This document shows positions 18,907-27,733 of a stretch of DNA of 64,000 bases, one piece after another. Where the stretch lies: assembly GCF_019343455.1 (NCBI RefSeq), contig NZ_CP049362.1, positions 2,170,001 through 2,234,000 of the forward strand, in the 5' to 3' direction. Within the stretch, counting starts at the first letter, position 1. Every line of letters starts with the position of its first letter. The position numbers and the translations under genes are program-made. The stretch is from Alcaligenes ammonioxydans (GTDB lineage Bacteria > Pseudomonadota > Gammaproteobacteria > Burkholderiales > Burkholderiaceae_B). The notes beneath the pieces are model-generated. The model saw only the letters and a list, made by a program, of their open reading frames with translations. It had not been told where the DNA came from and made no database searches.

Positions 18907-20373
18907 TTAGGAAGAACAACTGACGGCCAGTTCCGCACTGCCTTCAGGCGGCGGCATGGCATAGGCCTCAAAACCGGCCCGCTCGGTGTAAGGATCTCGC
19001 AGCAACATCAGCAAGGCGTCAATTTCGCTGGCATCGTCCTTGGCAGCCGCCTGAATGGCCTGCTCGGCCAAGTGGTTACGCAAGACATACAAGGGATTGA
19101 CGCGATTCATGGCCTCACGCTGCTCAGGCGTGTCGGAGCCGTCCAGAGTCAGACGTTGGCTATAGGCGTGCCACCAGGCCCGAGCCTGATCTTCGGAGCC
19201 ATCAAACAGGCTCAGAAACGCCTCAGGGGCCTTGCTGGCTTGTGCCAGAGCACGGAAGGACAAGGTGAAATCCGCCCCGCTGTTATGCAGCAAACGCCAC
19301 CAGTCATCGACCAGTTGGGCATCGTCCGCCTGCCAGGTACGCAGGCCGAACTTGGCCTGCAAGTTGGCGTGATAGCGATTCAGGAAACTGGCTTCGAACG
19401 TCTGTAAACGCTCTTTCACCACTTCCACATCCAGGCCCAGCACCATCAAGGCACTGGCCAGGCGATACAAGTTCCAATGCACAATCGCAGGCTGCGCATT
19501 CCAGGCATAACGGCCTTGATTGTCGCTGTGATTGCAGACGTGATTCACACGAAATCGGTCCATGAAGCCGTACGGGCCGTAATCAATGGTCAGGCCCAGG
19601 ATGGACATATTGTCGGTATTCATGACACCGTGGCAAAAGCCGACGGTTTGCCAGTCCGCCACCATCTCGGCACTGCGGCGCGTGACCTCCTGCAAGAAGC
19701 GGCAGACGCGCTCCTGCTCCGAATCGCCGTCCTGGCGCAGTTCGGGATAGAAATCGCGCAGCACATAGTCCAGCAGCTCACGCAAGCGCTCGGCGTCGTT
19801 CGCCCAATGCTCAAATGAGCCAAACCGCACAAAACTCGGGGCGACGCGGGTGACAATCGCGCCCGTTTCCACGCTTTCACGATAGACAGGCGTATCGGAA
19901 GTGACCAGCGCCAACGCGCGACTGGTGGCAATGCCCAGACCCGCCATCGCCTCACTGGCCAGATACTCACGCACACTGGAGCGCAGCACGGCACGACCGT
20001 CACCCATACGGGAATATGGCGTTTTGCCCGCGCCTTTCAATTGCAGCTCCTGAGGGCCTTCGGGCGTATCAATCTGTCCCAGCAGATGCGCCCGGCCATC
20101 ACCAAGCTGCCCTGCCCACACACCGAACTGGTGCCCGCTATAGACGGCCGATACGGTCAGCCCCCCGGGCAAGGGAGACTGGCCACTGACGACATCGAGA
20201 AACTCTGGCTCGCCCAGGCGTGACACATCCAGACCCAGTTGCGCCGCCAGCGCCTGATTGACATGGAGCAAACGGGCATTTGCCAAAGGTTGCGGCGGCA
20301 CTGCCGTATGGAAAGCCGACGGCAGATCGGCAAAATGATGACTGATGGTCAGACCATCGAACGCACTGGACAT
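18907..20373 (-). CDS. selO: SelO-type protein adenylyltransferase (YdiU/UPF0061)
   Basis: This 488-aa pseudokinase-fold enzyme transfers AMP from ATP to protein hydroxyls (shown for the family). Typical segments are YSGHQFGVWAGQLGDGRAHLLG near residues 80-100, LQLKGAGKTPYSRMGDGRAVLRSSVREYL, and HGVMNTDNMSILGLTIDYGPYGFMD, which contains the DYGP metal site. It starts at ATG 20373, 9 bp after the DUF2069 gene, suggesting an operon. Annotated targets are redox-related proteins in other bacteria; here they are unknown. Confidence 0.94.
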   Translation of the reverse strand: MSSAFDGLTISHHFADLPSAFHTAVPPQPLANARLLHVNQALAAQLGLDVSRLGEPEFLDVVSGQSPLPGGLTVSAVYSGHQFGVWAGQLGDGRAHLLGQIDTPEGPQELQLKGAGKTPYSRMGDGRAVLRSSVREYLASEAMAGLGIATSRALALVTSDTPVYRESVETGAIVTRVAPSFVRFGSFEHWANDAERLRELLDYVLRDFYPELRQDGDSEQERVCRFLQEVTRRSAEMVADWQTVGFCHGVMNTDNMSILGLTIDYGPYGFMDRFRVNHVCNHSDNQGRYAWNAQPAIVHWNLYRLASALMVLGLDVEVVKERLQTFEASFLNRYHANLQAKFGLRTWQADDAQLVDDWWRLLHNSGADFTLSFRALAQASKAPEAFLSLFDGSEDQARAWWHAYSQRLTLDGSDTPEQREAMNRVNPLYVLRNHLAEQAIQAAAKDDASEIDALLMLLRDPYTERAGFEAYAMPPPEGSAELAVSCSS

Positions 20374-20382
20374 ACGCCCCCC

Positions 20383-20793
20383 TCAGGCTGATTTGGCGGC
20401 TTTGGCAGCCTCGGCTTTTTCGGCTTTGCTGCGCTGCTTGGCCGCTTTTTTGGCAGGCCAGAGATAAAAAATGGCGCAGAAATAATAGATCAGGGACAAG
20501 ACAATTTCTGCCACCGCCCAGGGTAAAACTTCTGCGACCGGATCGGACCAGGCACGCATGACCCCTTCTGCGAAATACAGAAGAATCATCATGGACGTCC
20601 ATTGCAGCGTATATAAATTGCCCTTGAGCACGCTGCGCAACGGCAACACCAGAGGGATGACTTTCAGCGCCAGCCAGGAGCCGCCCGGTTTCAGGGGCGC
20701 AAAATGCAGCTCCCAAGCCAGACACAAAACAATCAAGGCGACCAAGGCCAGGGCCGCCACTCGATGAAGTATGGGGTTTAAAGGTTCATGCAT
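20383..20793 (-). CDS. DUF2069 small membrane protein
   Basis: This 136-aa protein has four hydrophobic helices (around residues 12-28, 42-55, 64-80 and 88-112) and a Lys/Ala-rich cytoplasmic tail (KKAAKQRSKAEKAEAAKAAK). The LKVIPLVLPLRSVLKGN and YTLQWTSMMILLYFAEGVMRAW patterns are diagnostic of DUF2069. Function is unknown. It directly precedes selO and is divergent from yihY. Confidence 0.85.
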   Translation of the reverse strand: MHEPLNPILHRVAALALVALIVLCLAWELHFAPLKPGGSWLALKVIPLVLPLRSVLKGNLYTLQWTSMMILLYFAEGVMRAWSDPVAEVLPWAVAEIVLSLIYYFCAIFYLWPAKKAAKQRSKAEKAEAAKAAKSA

Positions 20794-20849
20794 GCTGTTA
20801 TTATCACCTGAACCCTGTCGAAAAGCAGCGTCCGCCGCATCAAACCGCT

Positions 20850-22226
20850 ATGAAAAACGACGAGAATCCTCCTATGCCCTCTGAGCAAGCTGAACCCACA
20901 GACTTGAACCCAGACACAACAGACCCTGCTGTCGGGCAGAAGCCCCCGCCACCCACTGCCAGACACCACTTTTTGAATGTGCTGCGCTTTGCGATCAAGC
21001 GGGTGGCAGAAAAAGATCTGATGAAGGTGGCCTCCAGCCTCACCTACACCACGATTTTGGCTATTGTGCCTTTATTGACCGTGGTGCTGGCCCTGTTCAC
21101 GGCGTTCCCCCTGTTTCAGGAATTTGAACATGCCCTCGAAGGGTTTCTGACGCGCAATCTGATGCCCGAGGTGGTTTCAGAGAACGTCATGCTGTATCTG
21201 AACCAGTTCGCCGCCAAGGCCTCGGGTCTGACGGCAGTAGGCAGCTTGTTTTTGATCGTCACCTCCATCATGCTCATCATGACCATTGATGAGACGTTCA
21301 ACAATATTTTTCAGGTCCATGTTCAACGTCCGCTGGGCCAGCGCCTGTTGGTGTACTGGGCCATTATTTCCCTAGGCCCGATTCTGACCGGTGCCAGCTT
21401 GTGGGCAACCACCATTCTGGCGCGCGAGTCCATGGGGTATATCGGGGACTTGTCCGGTATTGTGTCTTTCGCCCTGGCCTACGTGCCCTTTTTGTTCACG
21501 GCGCTGGGGCTGACTGCACTGTTCATGTACGTACCCAACCGGCGCGTATGGTGGCGCGATGCGCTGATCGGCGGGGTCGTGACAGCGGCCCTGCTGGAGC
21601 TGATGAAAGCCGGCTTCGCCTTTTATCTGACCCGCTTTCCCACCTATACGATTATTTACGGCGCCTTTGCGATCTTGCCGATCTTCTTGCTGTGGATCTA
21701 TATCTCCTGGCTGATCGTCCTGCTCGGAGCTTCCATGGTCGCCATCTTGCCCGACTGGCGAGGCCGCAACTGGGTCAAAACAAATGTGCCCGGCATCGCC
21801 TTTACCGACGCCGTCAATCTGCTCCATCAACTCTGGCTGAACCGCCAGAACCCGGAAGGCCTAAGCGTCAGAGAGCTCAGCCACACACTGGAACGAGACC
21901 CCGACGAGCTCTACAACGTTTTATGCCAGCTCAAGTCCATGGGCCTGATTGCCGATACCCAACTGAACAATGACGAGCAATGGGTATTGAGCTGCGATCT
22001 GCGGCTGGTCAGTCTGAATCAACTTATCACCGCATTTTTGCTGGACCGCGCCCATACGCACGAGGGTCCGCTAGAATATGTATTCAACTACCTTTCTCAG
22101 TTTTTCGATCAGCGACTCTCTAATCTGGAAGCACTGTTCGAGTCGCCGCAAGGCATTCTGACAGAGCAACCAGCCATACCAAACGCCGATCCCGGTCAGG
22201 AGACCCAGTATGCTAAAAGTCAGTGA
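20850..22226 (+). CDS. YihY/BrkB-family inner membrane protein
   Basis: The 458-aa protein has a Pro-rich cytoplasmic N-terminus (about 40 residues), six membrane helices (about residues 55-290) and a winged-helix-like C-terminal region (SVRELSHTLERDPDELYNVLCQLKSMGLI). The SLTYTTILAIVPLLTVVLALF and GAFAILPIFLLWIYISWLIVLLGAS motifs define the family, once misnamed ribonuclease BN and known as BrkB in Bordetella. The transport role is not settled. ATG 20850 lacks a clear ribosome-binding site; ATG 20874 is an alternative. It overlaps the CBS gene by 17 bp. Confidence 0.9.
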   Translation: MKNDENPPMPSEQAEPTDLNPDTTDPAVGQKPPPPTARHHFLNVLRFAIKRVAEKDLMKVASSLTYTTILAIVPLLTVVLALFTAFPLFQEFEHALEGFLTRNLMPEVVSENVMLYLNQFAAKASGLTAVGSLFLIVTSIMLIMTIDETFNNIFQVHVQRPLGQRLLVYWAIISLGPILTGASLWATTILARESMGYIGDLSGIVSFALAYVPFLFTALGLTALFMYVPNRRVWWRDALIGGVVTAALLELMKAGFAFYLTRFPTYTIIYGAFAILPIFLLWIYISWLIVLLGASMVAILPDWRGRNWVKTNVPGIAFTDAVNLLHQLWLNRQNPEGLSVRELSHTLERDPDELYNVLCQLKSMGLIADTQLNNDEQWVLSCDLRLVSLNQLITAFLLDRAHTHEGPLEYVFNYLSQFFDQRLSNLEALFESPQGILTEQPAIPNADPGQETQYAKSQ

Positions 22227-22671
22227 AATCCTGCGTGTCAAGGGAGACACGCTTTATACAGGCACCCCCGAAATGACCGTCGAAAAAGCGGTGCAGAGCA
22301 TGAGCGAGCTCGATATTGGTTCGCTGGTGATCATGGAGCACGGTCAGTTGGTGGGTATGTTGACCTTTCGCGAGATCATTCGCCACTGGCACGCCCATGG
22401 CAATAAGGCCCCAGGCTTTACCGTACGCAGCATCATGGATGACGCCCCCGTCAGCGTGACCCCCAATACCAGTGCCGACGAAGTCCAACGCCTGATGCTG
22501 AACAACCACGCACGCTACATGCCCGTCATGGATGGCCCGGTGCTGATGGGTGTGATTTCCTTCTTTGACATGGCGCGCGCCATTGTTCACGCTCAGCAGT
22601 TCGAGAACAATATGCTCAAGGCGTATATCCGCGACTGGCCGACCGATTCCGAGGCTGCCAGCGCATCCTGA
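22210..22671 (+). CDS. CBS-domain protein (tandem CBS pair)
   Basis: This 153-aa cytoplasmic protein consists of two CBS motifs. The first spans residues 10-60 (PEMTVEKAVQSMSELDIGSLVIMEHGQLVGMLTFREI) and the second residues 75-130 (VSVTPNTSADEVQRLMLNNHARYMPVMDGPVLMGVISFFDM). Such pairs bind adenosine nucleotides. It starts inside the 3' end of yihY after GGAGACCCAGT and is probably co-translated with it. An intrinsic terminator for this unit lies within dusA on the other strand. Confidence 0.9.
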   Translation: MLKVSEILRVKGDTLYTGTPEMTVEKAVQSMSELDIGSLVIMEHGQLVGMLTFREIIRHWHAHGNKAPGFTVRSIMDDAPVSVTPNTSADEVQRLMLNNHARYMPVMDGPVLMGVISFFDMARAIVHAQQFENNMLKAYIRDWPTDSEAASAS

Positions 22672-22692
22672 TCCATCCGATCCGGGCCCGTT

Positions 22693-23685
22693 TTACTGGC
22701 GACTCTGCAATTGCTCCCAGGCCTGCGCAAGCAGGCCTGGATCGTTTTTGGCCAGCCACGTGTGGTCCGACAAGGTACGGCGCCACTGACGTGCGCCTTT
22801 TTTGCCATGCGGCCAGCCGAGCATGCTTTTGATCACGATACGCAAGGGCACACCGACTTGAACATGATGCCGGGCGTAATCAATCATGCGCTCGACCACG
22901 GTGTTTTCGTCCATCAGGGGATGTTCGGGCCACAAACGACGATGTATCTCGCTTAACACGGCGGGCGTATGCCAGGCCGCCCGCCCCAGCATCACCCCAT
23001 CGAACTGCTCTTGCAAGGCCACCGCCTGATCAGGCTCCTGGATGCCTCCGTTCAAGATAAACAAGGCCTGGGGAAAGTCTTTTTTCAATTGCAGCGCCAT
23101 GTCATAGCGCAACGGTGGAATTTCCCGATTATCTTTGGGCGACAGGCCTTTCAATACCGCATTGCGGGCATGCACGGTAAAGACACGGCAGCCGGCTTCA
23201 AACAAAATCCCGACAAAGTCGCGTACAAAATCGTAGGACTCGTTGTAATCCAGACCCAGCCGGTGCTTAACGGTAACAGGCACCGATACCGCATCTTGCA
23301 TCGCTTTGACGCAATCGGCCACCAGGCGCGGCTCGCTCATCAAACAGGCACCAAAAGCCCCTTTCTGGACTCGCTCCGACGGACAGCCACAATTCAGATT
23401 GATTTCGTCGTAACCCCACTTCTCACCGGCCAGGGCGCTGGTGACCAGGGCGTCCCGGTCACTGCCACCCAATTGCAGGGCAACTGGATGCTCCGCCTGA
23501 TCAAAGTCCAGATGGCGCACCTGATCGCCATGAGTCAAGGCGCCGGTCGTGATCATCTCCGTAAACAGCAAAGCGCGTGGCGCTAACAGACGATGAAAAA
23601 AGCGGCTGTGGCGATCGGTCACGTCAATCATGGGCGCCACACTCAAACGCCACATCTGGCTGTCCGGCATCACAAAATTAGTCAT
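22693..23685 (-). CDS. dusA: tRNA-dihydrouridine(20/20a) synthase
   Basis: This 330-aa flavoenzyme reduces U20/U20a in the tRNA D-loop. RLSVAPMIDVTDRHSRFFHRLL and NLNCGCPSERVQKGAFGACLM (with the catalytic Cys) are the family signature. VKHRLGLD and FILNGGIQ are FMN/substrate segments. An in-frame TTG at 23691 is possible, but ATG 23685 is preferred. Its last 20 codons contain a perfect hairpin that acts as a terminator on the opposite strand. Confidence 0.95.
   Translation of the reverse strand: MTNFVMPDSQMWRLSVAPMIDVTDRHSRFFHRLLAPRALLFTEMITTGALTHGDQVRHLDFDQAEHPVALQLGGSDRDALVTSALAGEKWGYDEINLNCGCPSERVQKGAFGACLMSEPRLVADCVKAMQDAVSVPVTVKHRLGLDYNESYDFVRDFVGILFEAGCRVFTVHARNAVLKGLSPKDNREIPPLRYDMALQLKKDFPQALFILNGGIQEPDQAVALQEQFDGVMLGRAAWHTPAVLSEIHRRLWPEHPLMDENTVVERMIDYARHHVQVGVPLRIVIKSMLGWPHGKKGARQWRRTLSDHTWLAKNDPGLLAQAWEQLQSRQ
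22717..22748 (+). terminator. Intrinsic terminator of yihY-CBS, embedded in dusA coding sequence
   Basis: CCAGGCCTGC (22717-22726), loop GCAA, and GCAGGCCTGG (22731-22740) form a perfect 10-bp stem with a GNRA-type loop, followed on the plus strand by ATCGTTTTT. It lies 46 bp after the CBS stop codon and inside the convergent dusA gene. Confidence 0.85.
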
Positions 23686-23888
23686 AAGCAAGGGAACAGA
23701 TGGCCTGACTTCAGGCCTGATACGAAGAAGAAACGTTCATTTTAATGGTTTCAGACCCGCACAGGATGAAGATAAAGCGCCGTAAATTGTCGCAAGACTC
23801 CAAAAAGGCGGCGCACTGGTCTAAAATCGGCCGTTTGACATACTTGCGCGCCCGATAGTGCGCCAACAACCGGACCCTCACTGAAAGC

Positions 23889-24860
23889 ATGGCTGTTTTT
23901 ACTTCTGTCAGCGAACTTGACGCCCGCGAACTGCTGGAACACTACACAATTGGCGAGTTTGTTTCCTTACGCGGCATTACCGCCGGCATTGAAAACACCA
24001 ATTACTTTCTGAGCACCACCCAGGGTGAGTATGTTCTGACCTTGTTTGAAGTTCTGACCCAGGAACAACTGCCTTTTTACATCGAACTCATGCACCACCT
24101 GGCCGCCAAAGGTGTGCCGGTGCCCCAGCCCATGACCCGCCGCGACGGCAAACGCATTTGCGTCATGCACGGCAAGCCCTGTTCGATCGTCACGCGCCTG
24201 CGGGGAGGCTACGAGCCCGAGCCCACCGTTGAGCACTGTCGCCAGATCGCCCGCACCCAGGCCCAGGCCCACCTGGCGGCTCAGGATTTCCCGCTGGAGC
24301 AACCCAATCTGCGGGGGCTGAGCTGGTGGAAAACCACCGTGCCGCAGGTGCTGCCTTTTCTGGACGACAGCCAGGCTGAGCTGATCCTGGCCGTCCTGCA
24401 GGAGCAGGCTGAATTTGCCGACAGCGACACCTACCGCTCCTTGCCCAAGGGGCCGGCCCACTGCGATCTGTTTCGCGACAATGTATTGTTTGCGGGTACA
24501 TCGGACGCTCCACAAATGGGTGGCATCATCGACTTTTACTTTGCCGGCTGCGATACCTGGTTGTTTGATGTGGCCGTCGCTGTCAATGACTGGTGTATCG
24601 ATCGGCTCAGCGGAGCCCTGAATCAGGAAAAGACCCAGGCCTGGCTGCAGGCCTACGCGCAGGTGCGTCCTTTTACCGAAGCTGAGCATGCCGCCTGGCC
24701 TATACTGATCCAGGCTGCCGCACTGCGCTTCTGGATCTCGCGCCTGTACGACTTTTATCTGCCCCGCCCCGCTCAAACCCTCAAGCCGCACGATCCACGG
24801 CACTTTGAGCGCGTACTGCGCCAGCGTCGCGAACAGGCTGTGCCGACGCTTCCTCGATAA
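23889..24860 (+). CDS. thrB: Homoserine kinase, ThrB2 (APH-fold) type
   Basis: This 323-aa enzyme phosphorylates homoserine in threonine synthesis. It is of the aminoglycoside-phosphotransferase fold, not the GHMP type of E. coli. ITAGIENTNYFLSTTQGEYVLTLFE is the N-lobe start, GPAHCDLFRDNVLF holds the catalytic Asp, and GIIDFYFAGCDTWLFDVAVAVNDW holds the metal-binding Asp. The family is common in Pseudomonas and Burkholderiales. It is followed after 14 bp by a membrane-protein gene. Confidence 0.95.
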   Translation: MAVFTSVSELDARELLEHYTIGEFVSLRGITAGIENTNYFLSTTQGEYVLTLFEVLTQEQLPFYIELMHHLAAKGVPVPQPMTRRDGKRICVMHGKPCSIVTRLRGGYEPEPTVEHCRQIARTQAQAHLAAQDFPLEQPNLRGLSWWKTTVPQVLPFLDDSQAELILAVLQEQAEFADSDTYRSLPKGPAHCDLFRDNVLFAGTSDAPQMGGIIDFYFAGCDTWLFDVAVAVNDWCIDRLSGALNQEKTQAWLQAYAQVRPFTEAEHAAWPILIQAAALRFWISRLYDFYLPRPAQTLKPHDPRHFERVLRQRREQAVPTLPR

Positions 24861-24874
24861 ACACGGATACTGAT

Positions 24875-25651
24875 ATGCAAGCTGCCAAACTTCCCTTTCT
24901 CTACGGGTGGTACTGGATTCAGGAAGGGTTGCGTTTGTTCAAGCTGCAACCGGCCGCCCTGTTTTTCTGGAGTTTGATTACTTCCATCCTGATCAACCTG
25001 AGCAATATCTTTCCCATCTTCGGGCAGATGGTGCTGATCGTGCTGGTCCCCACCATGACCTTCATTATCCAGAATGCCTGCCGCCGCATTGATGCCGGGG
25101 AAGTGATGCGTCTGGGCATGTGGACCGAACCCTTAAAGCCGGTGCCCGTGCGCAACCGACTCATCAAGCTGGGCTTTATTTACCTGTTGGCCTGTCTGGC
25201 CGTGGGTTTTATTGCGACCTTCCCCTTTGTCAGTGAATTGTCGCAGTTGATGGATAACCGCGAGGCCAGCCCTGAAGCCATCATGGCGGCGTTTCGTAAA
25301 CCTATCTTCCTGTTCTTTATCCTGTACCTGGGTTTATCGGCCTTGTTCTGGCACGCTCCTGCCCTGGTAGGCTGGCACGCCATCCCGGTCAAACAAGCCC
25401 TGTTTTTTTCCATGGTAGCTTGCTGGCGTAACAAAGCCGCCTTTCTGCTCTACGGCCTGTGCTGGGCTGCCGCCTTCTTCACCATCCAGACACTGGGCGA
25501 GCTGCTGCTGGGTGCCGGTTTAAGCCCGGGCACAGCCACTTTGGTGCTGACACCTATCAATCTGGCAATGGCGGCTATCCTGTACGCCAGCTTCTACCCG
25601 GCTTACCGCAGCGTGTTTGGTGACTCAATCCGCGACCAACACCGCATCTAA
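24875..25651 (+). CDS. BPSS1780-like integral membrane protein, function unknown
   Basis: The 258-aa protein has about six hydrophobic helices. A conserved N-terminus, YGWYWIQEGLRLFKLQPAALFFWS, is followed by a cytoplasmic CRRIDAGEVMRLGMWTEPLK loop. Homologues occur next to thrB in Burkholderiales, usually annotated as BPSS1780-family membrane proteins. No catalytic motif is visible and no function is assigned. The stop codon overlaps by 4 bp the convergent stop of the DUF192 gene that ends the Tad operon. Confidence 0.75.
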   Translation: MQAAKLPFLYGWYWIQEGLRLFKLQPAALFFWSLITSILINLSNIFPIFGQMVLIVLVPTMTFIIQNACRRIDAGEVMRLGMWTEPLKPVPVRNRLIKLGFIYLLACLAVGFIATFPFVSELSQLMDNREASPEAIMAAFRKPIFLFFILYLGLSALFWHAPALVGWHAIPVKQALFFSMVACWRNKAAFLLYGLCWAAAFFTIQTLGELLLGAGLSPGTATLVLTPINLAMAAILYASFYPAYRSVFGDSIRDQHRI

Positions 25652-26025
25652 GGTCGATTCATCCATACCCCGCCCCCTGACCGCCGCAGCTGTTGCATAG
25701 CAGCGGCCCAGGGGGCAAATTGTTCTGGCCTTGACAGTGAGCCGGCTGGAGCCTCCAACACCGATCTGGCCCGCATGAGCCAGCACACCCTCCCAGGCGA
25801 TACCGAAGGACAGAATCTTAAGGGTTGATCGCGATCGTCCAGAAAGCAAATATCCAAGGGCTGGGTCATTCCCCACAGATGCACCGCAAAGCAGGGGCGC
25901 AGCCAGACCGCCGCCACACAGCCATTCGTCTGTGGTAGCGCTTTCAAACCTCGCCAACGCGTCCAAAAAGTGCGGGCTTCCAGCAAATAAATAGACTGCA
26001 GCATTGCGCCCGGAAGGCTCGTCAT
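25648..26025 (-). CDS. DUF192 protein at the end of the Tad operon
   Basis: This 125-aa protein matches the DUF192 pattern: an ARTFWTRWRGL entry, LRPCFAVHLWGMTQPLDICFLD in place of the usual C-x-I-H-T-x-x-M-x-F-x-I-D-V-x-F-L-D, and a distal Leu/Ala-rich part. The start at 26025 forms an ATGA overlap with the tadC stop. No signal peptide is evident. DUF192 proteins have no established biochemical function. Co-translation with tadC places it in the pilus operon. Confidence 0.75.
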   Translation of the reverse strand: MTSLPGAMLQSIYLLEARTFWTRWRGLKALPQTNGCVAAVWLRPCFAVHLWGMTQPLDICFLDDRDQPLRFCPSVSPGRVCWLMRARSVLEAPAGSLSRPEQFAPWAAAMQQLRRSGGGVWMNRP

Positions 26026-26888
26026 CCTGCCCCTCCTGCCAACCAGGGCCCGAGCAGACTCATGGCGATCACCAGAAATGTGCAGGGAAAAATGCACACC
26101 ACTAAAGGGGCCAATAAGTACACCGGTAGCTTAAGCGCTCGTTGCTCGGCTTCAAGCTGCAGATGGGCGCGCAGCTTTTCCGCCTGCGATCGCAGCAACA
26201 AGGCCAGAGACAGGCCTGTGTCTTGCGCCAGTTCCAAAGACAAGGCCAATTCCTCCAGCTCCACCACTCTGAATGTCGAGGCAATCTTGCGCATGGCCTG
26301 GGGCAAACGTCTGCCTGCCCGAAGCTCTCCCTGCACCTTGTGCAAACTGATCGACAAACTGCCCTGCGGGGTGGCCTCCAAGGCACGTGCCCAGGCTTGT
26401 TGCAAGCCCAGACCCGACTCTACCGCCAGCACCAACAAATCCAGGAAAAACGGCAGATCCCGTCGGCAGCGATTATGATGTCGGCGCTGAAGCGCTCTAC
26501 CTCGTGAGGCTGCCTGCAGCACACTCAGCAGCAAACCGGCCGCAGCCATTCCCAGAATATCCATCAGGGCGCCACCCCAACTCAAGTACCAGGCCCCTAT
26601 CACGGTCACCAGCAAAATGAGTATGGCCACTCGCTGACCCAGGTAAGCTTGCATCTGACGGGTATAGGCTCCCCAGGATCGCTCCGACCACTCATGTACA
26701 AAGGGCAGGGACAAACACAGGCTCACCCCCTGGGCAAACGGGGCTTGCCAGGCCTGCCATGCAGCCTGCCCCAAACTGCTTCCCCCTTGCAGAAAAAACA
26801 GGTAGCGCTTGCGCCAGGCCCATAAACAACCCATTACCAACAGGACCGCACTTGCAGCAGACAACAGCCAGATCAGGGAAAGTGTCAT
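26022..26888 (-). CDS. tadC: TadC-like inner-membrane platform protein (T2SS F family)
   Basis: This 288-aa protein has helices near residues 5-22, 88-110, 112-130 and 255-280 and the T2SSF domain between (DLPFFLDLLVLAVESGLGLQQAWARAL, then LSLELAQDTGLSLALLLRSQAEKLR). TadB and TadC form the membrane platform of the Flp pilus machine. ATG 26888 overlaps by 4 nt the TGA (26885-26887) that closes the tadB frame beyond its internal stop. Confidence 0.9.
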   Translation of the reverse strand: MTLSLIWLLSAASAVLLVMGCLWAWRKRYLFFLQGGSSLGQAAWQAWQAPFAQGVSLCLSLPFVHEWSERSWGAYTRQMQAYLGQRVAILILLVTVIGAWYLSWGGALMDILGMAAAGLLLSVLQAASRGRALQRRHHNRCRRDLPFFLDLLVLAVESGLGLQQAWARALEATPQGSLSISLHKVQGELRAGRRLPQAMRKIASTFRVVELEELALSLELAQDTGLSLALLLRSQAEKLRAHLQLEAEQRALKLPVYLLAPLVVCIFPCTFLVIAMSLLGPWLAGGAG

Positions 26889-27016
26889 TCCCCGTCTCCT
26901 TGCAAGATCCTATGCATCCACCAAAGCCCAACAAGCAACATGGCGCCGATGATGGCACTTACCCAAAGACCGATGATATTGAACCAGGCTTGCCTGAATG
27001 CATGGGAATCCAACAT
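26885..27016 (-). pseudogene. C-terminal remnant of TadB, in frame after an internal TAA
   Basis: Immediately after the tadB TAA (27017-27019), the same frame continues for 43 codons. It begins ATG TTG GAT and encodes a polar start, the helix IGLWVSAIIGAMLLVGLWWM and a short RILQGDGE end. This is what the last membrane segment of TadB should look like, and its TGA makes the ATGA overlap with tadC seen throughout this operon. It could be a dead 3' end of tadB, or a separately reinitiated subunit (TAA directly followed by ATG). Confidence 0.7.
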
Positions 27017-27733
27017 TTACAAGGCACCAGCCACAAAAGCTGGCAGACAAAACATGATTCGCGCTTGCAAGCGCGCCTGGGCAGTCAGCGCAAGGATTTT
27101 GTCCTCGATGTTCACGCGTGCCCGAATCGTCTGGGCCAGTATCTTCATACGCTCGCCCAAACCTGCGCCCGTGCTTTGCCCCATTTGCAGTGCGCTGGTC
27201 ACCATCGCGAGCTCGGACACCGGGACGCGCAGCAAGAGATTTCCATAGGACTCCCGAGGACTTAAACCTACCCGCTGCTGGCGCAAGAGCAAGCGTAGCT
27301 CTGGCCCCAACGGGGCCGGCAAAGACTGCGACAGTTGCTGCATGGCAGCTTGCAAGGCCAGTCCTGCCTGCAAGCTCAAGGCCAATGACAAGACAAAATC
27401 CGGCAACTGCCGTCGAAGCAGCTCCAGCCGTCTTCGTTCCATCCAACGCAACACCACCAATGGTGTCGCCGCAACAAACACTGTTACAGCGACTGCCAGC
27501 CAGAACGACTGAATCAGCCACCACGCCAGCAATAAGCTCACGGGCAAGAGTCCCCAGGCCAGGCCCCCAAGATAGTGACTGCGCACAAAAACAAAATGTG
27601 ACTGCAAACTACGTTCAGACTGTCCGAGCAACTGCTGTCTGTAATGCATGAGCAGCCGGTGCCCCAAACGCAAGCACACATAGGCCAGCAAGCCAGCGCC
27701 ACAAACTGCCAGCAAGATACTCAAAAGCCTCAT
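27017..27733 (-). CDS. tadB: TadB-like platform protein, interrupted by an in-frame stop
   Basis: The 238 aa comprise two N-terminal helices (about 4-22 and 53-90) and the T2SSF domain (LPDFVLSLALSLQAGLALQAAMQQLSQSLP, ALQMGQSTGAGLGERMKILAQTIR). It ends at MFCLPAFVAGAL, where family members continue with a further helix. The frame resumes directly after the TAA (26885-27016), giving 282 codons in total, a more usual length. Whether the truncated product works is unknown. ATG 27733 overlaps the cpaF stop (ATGA). Confidence 0.85.
   Translation of the reverse strand: MRLLSILLAVCGAGLLAYVCLRLGHRLLMHYRQQLLGQSERSLQSHFVFVRSHYLGGLAWGLLPVSLLLAWWLIQSFWLAVAVTVFVAATPLVVLRWMERRRLELLRRQLPDFVLSLALSLQAGLALQAAMQQLSQSLPAPLGPELRLLLRQQRVGLSPRESYGNLLLRVPVSELAMVTSALQMGQSTGAGLGERMKILAQTIRARVNIEDKILALTAQARLQARIMFCLPAFVAGAL

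Noticed and set aside
23702..23717. Palindrome GGCCTGACTTCAGGCC just upstream of dusA
   Set aside because: Short and isolated; it could be an operator, but there is no second site or known consensus to support it.
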